Source: Glandiceps talaboti (Eukaryota; Hemichordata; Enteropneusta; Spengelidae). Taken from it: 64,000 bases of DNA. Below, piece after piece: positions 1-10,712 of the stretch; the stretch's first letter is position 1, and each line of letters begins with the position of its first letter. The stretch is from assembly GCF_964340395.1 (NCBI RefSeq), contig NC_135555.1:13523246-13587245 (forward strand). The letters run 5' to 3'. The notes under the pieces are model-generated. The model was not told the DNA's origin. It made no database searches and saw only the letters and a program-made list of their open reading frames with translations. Position numbers and translations under genes: made by a program.

Positions 1-734
1 GTGTATGTCTTCCTTTGCAGTATTTCCGGCGCAATATATTCGGGTGTTCCACAGGCAGTTTTCATAGTCATTTCGTCGCCTGCTTTACGCGTTGCCGCCA
101 ATCCAAAGTCCGTTATAAGAATCTTTGAGTCATTACCAGGGTGATAATATAACAAGTTCTCTGGTTTTAAGTCCCGATGTGTAATTCCCAAGGCATGTAA
201 GTAGCGTACTCCGTCTAAAACCATATGTAGTACCCGCGTTGCGTCCCTTTCTGTAAAACTTCCCTTAGCTATGATTCTGTCAAAAAGTTCTCCGCCTGTA
301 GCAAGTTCCATGACCATATACACCCTCTCTGGTGTTTCAAATACTTCCATAAGCTGTACTATATTAGGGTGTCTCACTCTCCGAAGAACACCGAGTTCAG
401 TGTCTGACACCTCCTTACCTTCTCGTACCTCGATCATTTTGATGGCGTATGGCTGCTTTGTCAGTCGATGTTCAACACGGACAACACGACTGAAGCTACC
501 TCTGCCGATCAAGGCCTTAATATCGTACTTAGCCAACACCCTCGGATCAAATTTGGCTTTGTATTTTCCCATACTTTTCTTCTTAGTTCCTCCATGTTCA
601 TTGTTATTCCTGTGATAGGTGTTATTATAGTAATTATTTCGACGTACATTTGGTCCAGTTTCGACAGTCTTCACCCAGTCAACATACCGATCCACGGGCG
701 AATCGGGCACTACCTTGCTGCTTCCGCAGCCCAT
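1..734 (-). CDS. PSKH1: PSKH1-type serine/threonine protein kinase, N-terminal part (partial)
   Basis: Reading from an ATG at 734-732, the minus strand is open for 244 codons and leaves the window mid-codon. The product starts MGCGSSK: Gly2 and Cys3 fit N-myristoylation plus palmitoylation, as known for vertebrate PSKH1, a Golgi/membrane-associated kinase. A low-complexity Asn-rich linker (about 33-45) precedes the conserved block KYKAKFDPRV (57-66). Kinase features follow: glycine loop GRGSFS (77-82), AIK lysine 99, alpha-C Glu near 113, HRDLKPEN (186-193, catalytic Asp188), DFG (209-211), and GTPEYIAPE (229-237). All catalytic residues seen are intact, so an active kinase is expected. Near-identity to PSKH1 in blocks such as MVMELATGGELF separates it from other CAMK kinases. 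PSKH2 is a vertebrate paralogue, so the single-copy name is preferred. The C-terminal lobe lies left of the window. No intron interrupts the visible part. Confidence 0.95.
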   Translation of the reverse strand, partial: MGCGSSKVVPDSPVDRYVDWVKTVETGPNVRRNNYYNNTYHRNNNEHGGTKKKSMGKYKAKFDPRVLAKYDIKALIGRGSFSRVVRVEHRLTKQPYAIKMIEVREGKEVSDTELGVLRRVRHPNIVQLMEVFETPERVYMVMELATGGELFDRIIAKGSFTERDATRVLHMVLDGVRYLHALGITHRDLKPENLLYYHPGNDSKILITDFGLAATRKAGDEMTMKTACGTPEYIAPEILQRKTY

Positions 735-1200
735 TGCAGGATAAAAAGACATGCACAGTATAAATACATTCCAGTAGAACTCAAATCTGATCGACTGTTA
801 CCGTAGTTCTTCGTTGATTTGGTCAAATTTCCTCGCCATTTTAAACTTCAAATTGGCACGATGTTTATACACCACCACCACAGTAAATGTATGGACTGAA
901 ATAAAAGACGGAGTAATTTGAACCGAATAACGAGGTAACCTTATCACTCCGCAGGGTCACAACACTAAACTAAACCTTTTTTTGCTTGTTTTTTGTCAAT
1001 TTTATATATAAATTGTTTGAGGGAAGATAATAATTATTCTCTGGAAACAAAAGTTGAGTTACTTTTACGATTCAAAATACTTCTACACATTTTATATTTA
1101 AAAAAAGTAATCCTGGCGGATTGATATTCAAAGGACAACGTATTGATTGCCGATCACAAAAGAATGAGCTGGATGAAGCAGACTCCTGAACTACCTTATG
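735..1200 (-). promoter_or_regulatory. PSKH1 5' flank / probable 5'UTR and proximal promoter
   Basis: Sequence immediately upstream of the PSKH1 start codon. No convincing TATA box in the right orientation and no splice acceptor directly before the ATG were seen, so a short continuous 5'UTR is likely. The transcription start cannot be placed. A short plus-strand open frame at 1143-1409 has no recognisable similarity and is not called. Confidence 0.4.
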
Positions 1201-1208
1201 TGACGTCA
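1201..1208. promoter_or_regulatory. CRE palindrome TGACGTCA
   Basis: A perfect CREB/ATF full-site palindrome lies 467 bp upstream of the PSKH1 start codon. The match is exact, but occupancy is inference. One 8-bp match is not rare in 64 kb. Confidence 0.4.
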
Positions 1209-1960
1209 CGTCGTTATAACAACTCTCAAACCAATCAAGTAATTGAAGCGCAACATCATCATATTTCCAATTTCACACGGATCGTTTCAAGGTGTCTTTT
1301 AAAAGCAGTTATTAAAACGCTTATTTTAGGTGGAGTTAAGAAAAGTCGTATAGTCGATAGTAGTATCAACTATGTACAATTACAAATGGCAAGACCAACC
1401 AGAACTTGAAAAATATCATGTTTTAATACTCACGTACGTTATGAGCTTTATCAATTTATTTTTAATGTTGTGGTTACCAAATTTGTTATCAATTTCAGAA
1501 TGAACGCTTACAACATGGAAAAGAAGAGCTACCCGACGAAACAATTAAAACTTCAAGTTTTTCCTCGAGATCGTTAAAAATAAAATTAAGCTTCAGGTTA
1601 CCGAACATCGTAGTGCCGTGTCCAATGGCAGAACTAAAGCCGTGACAGTTGAAGTAATGTATTTTCTTTTATTTGTCTGTTTCTATAAACTTGCTATAAA
1701 TAAATCAATTTTCACCGCATCCACCCCTCCAAAAATAACATCTTAATTCTCAGCCTAAGTAACTCACCGATGTATGGTGGCGACAATCGAGCGCTGCGAA
1801 TTTTGCAGCAGCCAATTTCTGAGTCGTATCTCAGCCCATATCAACACTAGTTTTCTGATTTCTGATAAAAATGTACATTCACAACAAACGATTTAACATC
1901 TAACAGAAATTCAACGTGACGATTCCCTGGTAGGAGGATTGATAATCGGGTGTCTTACAC

Positions 1961-1992
1961 CATGGAAGTATTATCCACGTTATACTTCCATG
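1961..1992. other. Perfect 11-bp inverted repeat (hairpin)
   Basis: CATGGAAGTAT at 1961-1971 is exactly complementary to 1982-1992, with a 10-nt loop. Function unknown. Confidence 0.5.
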
Positions 1993-2252
1993 CTTACCAC
2001 CATTGTGCAAATTATTAAACTTCACCATAAAATTCTTCCTTATCTGTGACTTAAGAAAATGCTTTGTTCATACCATACCAACTTTTAAAAGAACTCTAGG
2101 ATGCACATTTTATTTCGGGGGACTTTTGTCTTCAAAAGAGGGATACATTGACTGCTGTACAATTTGATAAATATATCGACTCACTGATCTCAGTGACCGA
2201 TAATCCGACCCGCGACTATGTTTGTAGACTCCTTCTTCAGTCATGTCATGTG

Positions 2253-2286
2253 CACGTGGTCTTGTATTTCACGTGAACATCACGTG
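2253..2286. promoter_or_regulatory. Cluster of three CACGTG E-boxes
   Basis: CACGTG occurs at 2253-2258, 2270-2275 and 2281-2286. The last two sit in the same TCACGTGAAC context, so they may be a small duplication. The cluster is about 1.5 kb upstream of PSKH1. USF/MITF/CLOCK-class bHLH factors bind this hexamer; a regulatory role is inferred. Confidence 0.35.
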
Positions 2287-2522
2287 AACTACTCAATGAT
2301 ATTATACCTACGATGATCATTAATTATTTTTCCTAATTTATAAAACTCACCTTACACAACAAGTAATTATGTGATTGACTCCGTGTTTGATGTAAGTCAT
2401 CAACATATAAATAATATATATGGCTAAGTAATTGATATGATATTATGATACGTTACACCGAGTAGAAGTAAAAAATAATTTCAAATATATAAGTTACTGG
2501 TCTACATAAGTGATAGAGGGTT

Positions 2523-2556
2523 GGTGGTGTTGTTGTTGTTGTTGTTGTTGTTGTTG
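2523..2556 (+). repeat. (GTT)n microsatellite
   Basis: About ten GTT triplets following two GGT units. Confidence 0.9.
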
Positions 2557-2564
2557 CTTTTTTT

Positions 2565-3076
2565 GGGGGGGTCGCCATTTTCATCAAGTGTTTGGGGGAT
2601 GGTCACAAAGTTTTTATGTAATTGTATTTAGATCAGGGTATTCAAATGACAGAAGAGGGGGAGATCTAGAGTAAGTAATTAACTAATTAGATAACGTTTC
2701 CAAATGTAATGCGTAACAGGAAATGAAAGTGTTTTTTTTTCCAAGAATGCTCGATATTTCGAAAATAAAACTATCGTCAGTAACAATAAAAAACAAATTG
2801 TGATAGTTAAATTACATTTCATGCGCTAATAAATTTACCTTCGTAACTGGACCCAAATTACAGGGGGTGCGGTGGGGGTGGGGGTGGGGGTGGGGGTGGG
2901 TGGAGCTGGTGTTTTTTTCAGTGCGTGAAAATGATTGACCCGCCCGAATTCCTTGTATAACAGTTATTGACCCCCTTCCTCTATCATTGGAATACCTGTG
3001 ATCTAAATATTATTGCATTGAAACTTAGTGACCATCTTCCAAACACTTGTGTGAAAATGGCGACCCCCCCCCCCCA
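2565..3076. mobile_element. Fold-back/MITE-like element with ~100-bp inverted arms
   Basis: The left arm (about 2565-2661) and right arm (about 2971-3076) are inverted copies. Both contain GGTCGCCATTTTCA, AAGTGTTTGG, GATGGTCAC and TTTAGATCA in the same order. The outer ends are G-run on the left and C-run on the right. The centre (2662-2970) holds a G-rich run. There is no transposase ORF, so any mobility would be non-autonomous. Target-site duplications were not identified. Confidence 0.7.
2863..2903 (+). other. G-quadruplex-forming G-rich run
   Basis: Six runs of 3-5 G separated mainly by single T residues (GGGGGT iterated), inside the fold-back element. It meets the usual four-tract G4 pattern several times over. 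Confidence 0.8.
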
Positions 3077-3286
3077 AACAATGCCATCCCCACCTGTAAT
3101 TTATGCTCCATCCCTTACCTTGACTGGAATTAAGAAACGTCATTTGCGTTTTTGAATCTAATTACAATGATATCACATGGGAAAAGAGAACACGTTTTCC
3201 ATCCTAATCTGCTAGTGACTAGCACGTTCAATTATGGATGTACTACTCAGTAATACATCCATGAGGCGTCACCACTCCGAGTGTAC

Positions 3287-3322
3287 CACAGACAAGTAAG
3301 AACACCTTCTTACTTGTCTGTG
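3287..3322. other. Perfect 16-bp hairpin with 4-nt loop
   Basis: CACAGACAAGTAAGAA (3287-3302) is followed by CACC and then its exact reverse complement (3307-3322). A further GTAC/GTAC pairing is possible just outside (283-286 with 326-329 of the 3-kb block). No terminator-like T run follows. Function unknown. Confidence 0.8.
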
Positions 3323-4544
3323 AGCGTACTAACTTTAAAAAAAAACCGTACTAAAATTAAATATTTTTATTATATTGGTCCAAAAAATAAACTCAGTCCA
3401 ACTACGACAATTAAAGTTAAAAGAAATGGGTGGGTGTACATCGAAATGTTGGCAAAAAGTGAGGTAGAAATTAAAGATGTCTCGACCAGTCACTGTAATC
3501 TTCTGATGATCTTTATTAAAACCGACGTTTCGGCAACTTATTACTACTTGAATGCCACTGTTTTTTTTTTAATTTGCTAGTTTCACACGCGACCTTACCT
3601 ATATTACTGATCATTGTAGTCATGGATACAGATAAAGACATAGTCTTTCAGCTAGCCCTCGGATGTTCTTCCGATAAAATACGACACACCGCCGAACAAC
3701 GCTATCGAGGATGGAACATCGGGCAGGCCCTCACATGCGAACTTCGTTTGCTTATAGTTATAGCATCGAAAGAAAGCCCGAACGTCTAGCAGCAAGACTA
3801 ATAAAGACACTGATACAGATAACGTATTAAAAACTTCCCGACGTTGTCATAGTAAACAAGCTCAAGTGGTGCACGTGTTTCCAGTGTCATCGAACTTATC
3901 GGCGAAAACTTTGGAATAAACCTCAATACAGAGAGCAAACCATGGGGACATTGAAATAATTGTTTGGTAACTTTTCTACTTTATCGTAAAACACTCATCT
4001 TTACGACAGCGATACCCCTTTACGTTAGTCAGTTAGTGGCAAATTCACGCGGGATTGCGAATTTTTTTATCAAGACATCTTCGTATCTATATTGTATATT
4101 ATTATATTAATACCTACACTGACATCATCTGGGAACTCATTGTTACTTAGGAATTGTAGATGGAGTGATGTACATGTATAGTTACGTGCCGATATATATG
4201 TGTGTACCGTTTGCCACATCATATGTACAGGTCATTCTGTGTAAGCACTTATTTCTTACAATAAGGTACTTTCACATAAGCGTGGCCAGGGTTTACATCT
4301 CTTTACAAAGTTTTGGCTACTCTAAAAACAGCCGTCAACACCAACAGACTTTACTTGTACCCCCAGTCATTGAATGAATTGGGAGCTGTTTACAGTCATA
4401 CAGTGTATAACACAATTTTTTTTACAAAGTAAAAACATTCCCCACAAAATGTTATTGTGTTTTGATGTCAGTCTGACAGGTGAAGATAGTTGAATGATTT
4501 ATTGTTGTAGGCTCAGGAACTTTTTCTATCAATTGTAAATATAA
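3323..4544. other. Intergenic stretch, no gene recognised
   Basis: No supported gene. A patch at about 3590-3790 is richer in CG dinucleotides and has a 71-codon open plus-strand frame without recognisable motifs. The GCCGAAACGTCGG motif on the minus strand near 3515-3535 is common in invertebrate transposon tails, but no transposon ORF accompanies it. Confidence 0.5.
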
Positions 4545-4735
4545 AGTGACAGTATATGGATGAGAAATTAGTAGTTATTTGGGATTTTTAATTCATTAAT
4601 AAAAACTTTACAATATTTCTCTACCTGAAAAAAAATCCAATGTGAAACAACATAGACCAAGTCAGTGCTTTTAAGAACTTAAAAAATGTGGAAAACGTTT
4701 GTTGTGGTATGTATGAGAAGTAATTTGTCAACAAA
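4545..4735 (+). repeat. Dispersed repeat R3, copy 1
   Basis: It shares ordered blocks (TATGGATGAG, GGATTTTTAAT, AATGTGAAACAACATA, TTTGTCAA) with 44733-44950 in the same orientation. The copies are diverged and no coding capacity is seen. Confidence 0.5.
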
Positions 4736-4750
4736 GTGGGTTTATCAAAT

Positions 4751-5118
4751 TGATAAATTTTCGTCAATAAAGGTGTCCATTTAAAAAAAGAAGAATCAAA
4801 TTTACATTCTCGTTGCTTTTTTTAAATACAGAACTTTATTTCTTATTTTTCAAAATTTTCTTGGTATTTTTCATATTTATGAATAAATTAATGAAGCATC
4901 TCCCTTGGGGCCAGCCATAGTAACACATATGCTGATAAATTTTTGTCAATAAAGGTGTCCATTTAAAAAAAAATAATCAAATTTCCATTCTCGTTGCTTT
5001 TTTTTTAAATACAGAACTTTATTTCTTATTTTTCAAAATTTTCTTGGTATATTTTCATATTTATGAACAAATTAATGAAGCATCTCCCTTGGGGCCAGCT
5101 GTAGTAACACATATGCTG
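4751..5118 (+). repeat. Tandem duplication, ~182-bp unit, two copies
   Basis: The copies start near 4751 and 4932 and are nearly identical apart from homopolymer-length changes and a few substitutions. Both end in the segment GGGGCCAGC...ACACATATGCT. Confidence 0.9.
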
Positions 5119-7229
5119 CTATGGGAACATATACACTGGTTTTTGGTATTCTAAGGGTTAATGATACGATATCATAACTTCATACTGTCATCCTAAGTCA
5201 TGAGAACATGTGTGTTCTCTCGACCTTAAAATGTGCATAACATTCAAATTAGCCAGTACCCCCCCCCCCTGTTTTCTGTTTTCAAAGTTTTGCTTTCACT
5301 GGCTATCATTCACCTATAGTTTTCATACTTCAATCGACACCCCATCCCTACCCCTCCCCACACCCCCGACTATATCCGTCGCAGTCTAAACATTGTAGTG
5401 TCTAATACAGAAATACAAATCCATCCAAAAATGAATGCATTAGTATTCGGTATTAATCATTTAGAAATGGGGGGGGGGGGGGCAACATCATAATATTCAT
5501 CAACACCAAATTATAACATATCATATTTATTTTATTCATTGTTTAAAAAGAAAACATGATGATCCTTACCTTGACAAAAAATGATACAAATAGTTGTTAT
5601 CAAAAAAAAGTTTTTAAAAATGCATCAATGGCAGATATTAAACACTCAGATTGCAACAGAATAATAAATACACTTTTTCTTTTTAAAAAAATTTCCTATT
5701 TACACATATTGAATGTACTGAATGTTAAACTCTCCAACAGTTGATACCAGAGGAACTATTTATGGAAATTGCAAGGGGCAATTTCTTCCTTGTGAATTTT
5801 TCTTTAAGAATAGAAATGTTGGCATTCCATCATCAGAATCTTGAAGACACATGTTACTGCCTTACGTTTTTGGCCGGGTGAAGAATTTTAGTAGTTTTAA
5901 ATTCTTCCTCCTTTCCATTGGTCAGTAGACAAGTAACTGATGTATTTCTCAAGTAATGTGATTGTCTTGAAAGTATCTTCGAGTGGCAATATGGATAAGA
6001 ATTACACAGTTAGTTTGAATTTTTCATTCAATAAACAACTTTGTTATGTTTTTTTACTTGAAAGAGATAGAAGCTCATATGTAAACACGTGTAATCAAAC
6101 TATTTATGCATGATGGCATTTCAAAGTATGTAAACACTTTACATAAATAGACAGGATGTGAGGTAGTGATTATTTGTGTTTATCCAGTTTGTTTACAGAT
6201 CACGTCCTTTATGTACAATAACAGATTTTTTTTAACTTTTTTTTTTTTTTTTTTTATACATATTTTAGTTTTTAGCAATTTATTGAGTTACAAACTTGGA
6301 CTTGTGTCATACTGTTTCATATTGTTTTATCAAGTAGAAAAAAACACAGTAAAGTTGATTTATTATTTGAGAATCGAAAAAAATTTCTCATCTATATGGC
6401 CAAATTAAGAATAGTGAATCTTTTCTATCCAGAAATACAGGTCTGATACTCAAGATAACAATAAAAATGAACTCTCTACTTGATAAATTCTTCCACCTTT
6501 TGCAGGATACATTTTGAACATCTAGACATTATGTAGAACTTTTAGTAACCCCCCCCCCACCCCACTTTGAAACAATAACTCTGAGATGCTGCCATTTTCT
6601 GATGCTAAATCCTCTACACTGTGACTTGAAATGAGGTATGTTATCATGAAATGTGATTTGTTTTCATCGTTTGTTTGTGAAGTACGTTGTCAGGAAATGT
6701 GATTTGCTTACACCGTTTGTTTGTGAGGTTTACTATTGTGATATGGTGAACCATTGAAAATAACATTATACAAGTATTCTTATTATACAAGTGTAGAAAA
6801 TGGTCACAAAAAAGTTGCATAAGTTTACCAAAGACGTCAAGTCACATGACATTTCTTTCAAATCCATCTAGCTATACTGTCCTACCTTTCCCTCCTACTT
6901 CTATGACTACTGTCTCCTTCTACAATGTTATTAATTCTGACAAAAGTTTGACACTTGATTTAAAATCCATCTATCATACAAATTGACAATGTTCTCTCCT
7001 TCTTCTGGTCTCTCTCTACATACACACATGTATGCTAGACCTCTCCCTATCCACCCTATTTACAGCTACCAGTCAATCTGGGAACAAAATGATAGGGCTA
7101 ACCCATATCTCTAATATCACACCAAACTTCCGAGTTTCCCAGTCAGTCAGTCCACTGGGAATATGCAAACTTGATAACACATGTGACGATGCTAGACGTC
7201 TATGTCTTAAAGTCTGAATACAAAACATG
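5119..7229. other. Intergenic stretch with homopolymer tracts
   Basis: No gene seen. It holds C-runs at 5259-5269 and 6549-6558, a 14-G run at 5469-5482, a T-run near 6236-6255, and a ~55-bp tandem pair around 6633-6735 (ATGTGATTTG...GTTTGTTTGTGA). Confidence 0.6.
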
Positions 7230-7830
7230 ACTGCACAACATAACCATGTAAACATAACTATGAACACTTAAGCATGATTGAAATCTTAGTGTCTAATGAC
7301 TGAAAGCTAACTAACACTGTCTGAATGTTATGCAACATGAATACAGAGTAACATGACTGTGCTACATAACACATCTGAATGCTAAGTAATATAGCTATGT
7401 GCAACATAACATACCTGAATGCTAAGTAACATAACTATGTGCAACATATCTGAATGCTAAGTAACATGACTGCGACATAACATCTGAATGCTAAGAACAT
7501 GACTATGTGCAACATAACATATCTGAATGATAAACATAATTATGTGTGACATAACATATCTGAATGCAAAGTAACATGATTATGTGCAACATAACATATC
7601 TGAATACTTAGTATCATAAGTATGTGCAACATAACATATCTGAATGCTAAGAACATGACTATGTGCAACATAAAATATCTGAATGCAAGTAACATAACTG
7701 CCACATAACATCAGAATGCAACATGACTGCAACATAACATCAGAATGCTAAGTAGCATATGTGCAACATAACATCAGAATACAACACGACTGTGCTACAT
7801 AACATATCTGAATGTTAAGTAATATAAAAT
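7230..7830 (+). repeat. Degenerate ~40-bp tandem array
   Basis: About 14 units built around CATAACATATCTGAATGCTA and AAGTAACATGACTATGTGCA, with many small indels. Confidence 0.85.
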
Positions 7831-7979
7831 TGTGTTAAAGAGCATGAGTGTGTTAAAACATAACACAGCTAAATTACAAGACTGAGTTTAATACTGAGGA
7901 CAAAGAAATTAATTATAAGATCATAGTTTTTGATACAACTTCATAAATGAACCAAATGGAATGTAAAACATGACTGAGT

Positions 7980-8210
7980 TATGAATACTATTCTCCACAT
8001 ACAAACGCTACTAACATACTACTCTACCAAACATACATCACATGATACACTACCAAACATACAGCATTACATGATATGCTAGCACACATACAGCATTACA
8101 TGATACTAGTATGCTACCACACTACCATGTTTACAACATCACGTGATACTCTAGTACACATACAACATCATGTGATACACTACCAACATACAACATCACT
8201 TAACTACTTC
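7980..8210 (+). repeat. Degenerate ~28-bp tandem array
   Basis: Repeated CACATACAACATCA / GATACACTACCAAACATAC blocks of variable spacing. Confidence 0.7.
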
Positions 8211-8439
8211 AATCTCAGCTTTTTATTATAAGTAAAGCAGAACTTCTTTGAAAGTACAACAAGAAATGATAGTAAAAGTATAAAGTAGTCAGACTATCAT
8301 TATATACAAAGTTTTATTAACTTGGATCAAGTGTCTCAATTTAAACTTGAAAGAGTATTCAGATTCAAACGTCACATGACAAATACAATATTATTCAATG
8401 TCATATATGATGAGAAATAGAAATATAATACTTTGAGTT

Positions 8440-9100
8440 GATATACTGGTCAAATATCCATTCATATTGACCTTTGATATACTGGTCAAATATCCATTCA
8501 TATTGACCTTTGTGATATCCATGTCTATTGCACAATATTCATCAGTGAATATTTGACCTTTTGTGATATCCATGTCAAGAACTCAATATTCATAGATGGA
8601 CATTTGACCTCTGTGACATCAATGATTACAACACAATATTCATAGATGAATATTTGACCTTTGTGATATATATGCCTACTGCACAATATTCATGAATGGA
8701 TATATATGTCATATATGTGAATATCATATATGGATATCACAAAGGTTTATATATCCTAATATGAATATTGTGTTGTAGGCATGGATATCACAAAGATCAA
8801 ATATCCATCTATGAATATTGTGTTGTAGACATGGATATCACAATGGTCAAATATCCATCTATGAATATTGTGCTGTAGACATGGATATCACAATGGTCAG
8901 ATATCCATCTGTGAATATTGTGTTGTTGACATGGATATCACAATGGTCAAATATCCATCTATGAATATTGTGCTGTAGACATGGATATCACAATGGTCAA
9001 ATATCCATCTATGAATATTATGTTGTAGACATGGATATCACAATGGTCAAATATCCATCTATGAATATTGTGCTGTAGACATGGATATCACAGCGTCAAT
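8440..9100. repeat. Two tandem arrays of one 50-bp unit in inverted orientation
   Basis: From about 8440 to 8695 the unit reads TTTGACCTTTGTGATATCCA...CAATATTCAT. From about 8730 to 9095 the reverse complement is repeated about seven times (ATGGATATCACAATGGTCAA...ATGAATATTG). The junction near 8695-8735 is a TATATATG/CATATATG-rich palindromic stretch. Right-hand copies are more uniform than left-hand ones. Confidence 0.85.
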
Positions 9101-10524
9101 ACTGGTTTAAGTAACTACACTAGCTTCATACCAAAATTTTTTTTTATCCATCTATTAATTTGAACACATTTCTGAGACACAAGTTGAAGGTACATACCAG
9201 GGCAGGGGTACCAAGCCAGAAGCTGATGCTACACTATGCTTTTGTATAGCCATATATACATATATATTATACGAGCCCTCACTGTCTGTTGTGAGTGAGA
9301 CACAGAAATAGATTTTTCATGGAATGATGTTCATATTGTTAAAGATTATCTGTTGCATTTTAAATACATTGTATTGATAGCATTTCATTAAATATTGATT
9401 GAAGTGATAAGGAAATAATTTTTCAAGAGTTAATTATTCCACCTACATGTATGTGACATAGGACAGTGACGTTGCTGGATTTTTAAATATTAAAGTTATA
9501 ATACACAACAGTAACAATGTTCTTAGTGGTAAGGCCAAAAAAAACCCAATTGTTTGGTTCCGGTAACCCCACCCAATCCATTTTTTTTTACTGCCGACCC
9601 TAAACATTTTTTTAGGTAATTTGAAAAATTTATCAAAATTAATTTTTTTTTGAAAAGTCATGAGAGAAATAATGAGATTTAAAGATGTCATTGCCTGGTA
9701 TGATCAAAACAACATGGCGGAATACAGAGTAGCAAACAGAAAGTGCTGATTTTAAACAAAAATCCTACCTACCCACCATATTTTGAAATTGGGCATTATC
9801 GAAACAGCACAATTTTTTTTTGCCTAAGTTACCATAAAAAGTCATGCTATATCATAAGTAGTATATGTATGCAATAATTGAGATCTTCCTTCACACCTAA
9901 TGTAGTATGCACCCAGGGAATCCAAGTTTTAACCATCTGCAGTTACCTTGTTCAAGAAAACTCAGTTCAAATCAAGAAAGAAAATCAGGGGTCACCGTAC
10001 ATATTTTTGAAAATAGATCACAAAGGTAGCAATGTAAAGTCATTTTAGAATCCAATATGGCTGCTGATTACTATGTTAACACTGTAGAAACAAAAAATTG
10101 TTGTTTTTTTAATTTTTTTGAAAACACATTGGTGAACTCCCAACTTGTTTCCACTACTTGTATTTTAACCGAGGTACAAGCTTTCATAAGGCAAAGATTG
10201 GAGAGATTTTACGAACTTTGATTTTTAGTGGGAATTGATCCCAAGGCGCATTTCTACTTTAAAATAAAATACAAAGACTTACTTCCTATATCTATCATGT
10301 ATATCCTCTGAGAGCAATTATAAACCAGAAGTACTCCTGAAATTTGAATATTTCAGTTTCATGTACATATTATTCACAATTTACACCGATTACTTTTCAA
10401 AATGACAAAACTGAATGTCGAGTGAAAAAAGTATACACAGTGATTAATAACCTTGTGAGTGTATTAACTAAGTTTGAAAAGCCGGTTTGTAAGTTTTAAT
10501 TCATAGCCTTGGGTGGACAGCTCT
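9101..10524. other. Intergenic stretch downstream of WDR89
   Basis: No gene or clear repeat found, apart from short A/T runs. Part of it may be WDR89 3'UTR if the proximal poly(A) signal is not used. Confidence 0.5.
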
Positions 10525-10530
10525 TTTAAT
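10525..10530 (-). terminator. Candidate poly(A) signal ATTAAA for WDR89
   Basis: ATTAAA on the minus strand, 75 nt past the WDR89 stop codon. It is the commonest variant of AATAAA. A cleavage site is not visible. Confidence 0.35.
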
Positions 10531-10604
10531 AAATATCACTGGATTTTATATCTCTCTTCGCCTTGATGGTGGATGTTTAGCTGCCGTACAGGTACTGGGC
10601 GGTC

Positions 10605-10712
10605 TTACGTTTTGTCAGCGACCGCCCCGCTGTTGTCGAGTTTTTGATAAGGTTTGGTAGCATGATGTAACTTCATTCTTTGCATTTTCTTCTGAACTTT
10701 ATCAGCATGATT
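10605..10712 (-). CDS. WDR89: WDR89 exon 13, terminal (residues 366-400, stop)
   Basis: Acceptor CTTACAG in phase 0. It encodes a Lys/His-rich tail beginning NHADKVQKKMQRMKLHHATK and ending at TAA (10607-10605). It is chosen for correct phase, a basic composition like the family C-terminus, and a KPY motif. Intron 12 is 8.4 kb. Confidence 0.75.
   Translation of the reverse strand, partial: NHADKVQKKMQRMKLHHATKPYQKLDNSGAVADKT

Noticed and set aside
271-806. Two plus-strand open frames of 112-114 codons
   Set aside because: Antisense shadows of the PSKH1 coding exon.
1143-1409. 88-codon plus-strand frame upstream of PSKH1
   Set aside because: No motif, no flanking splice or homology signal. 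Considered as a divergent-promoter gene but unsupported.
3470-3560. GCCGAAACGTCGG motif suggestive of a Penelope-like or other retroelement tail
   Set aside because: No reverse transcriptase or GIY-YIG ORF nearby; the motif alone is too short.
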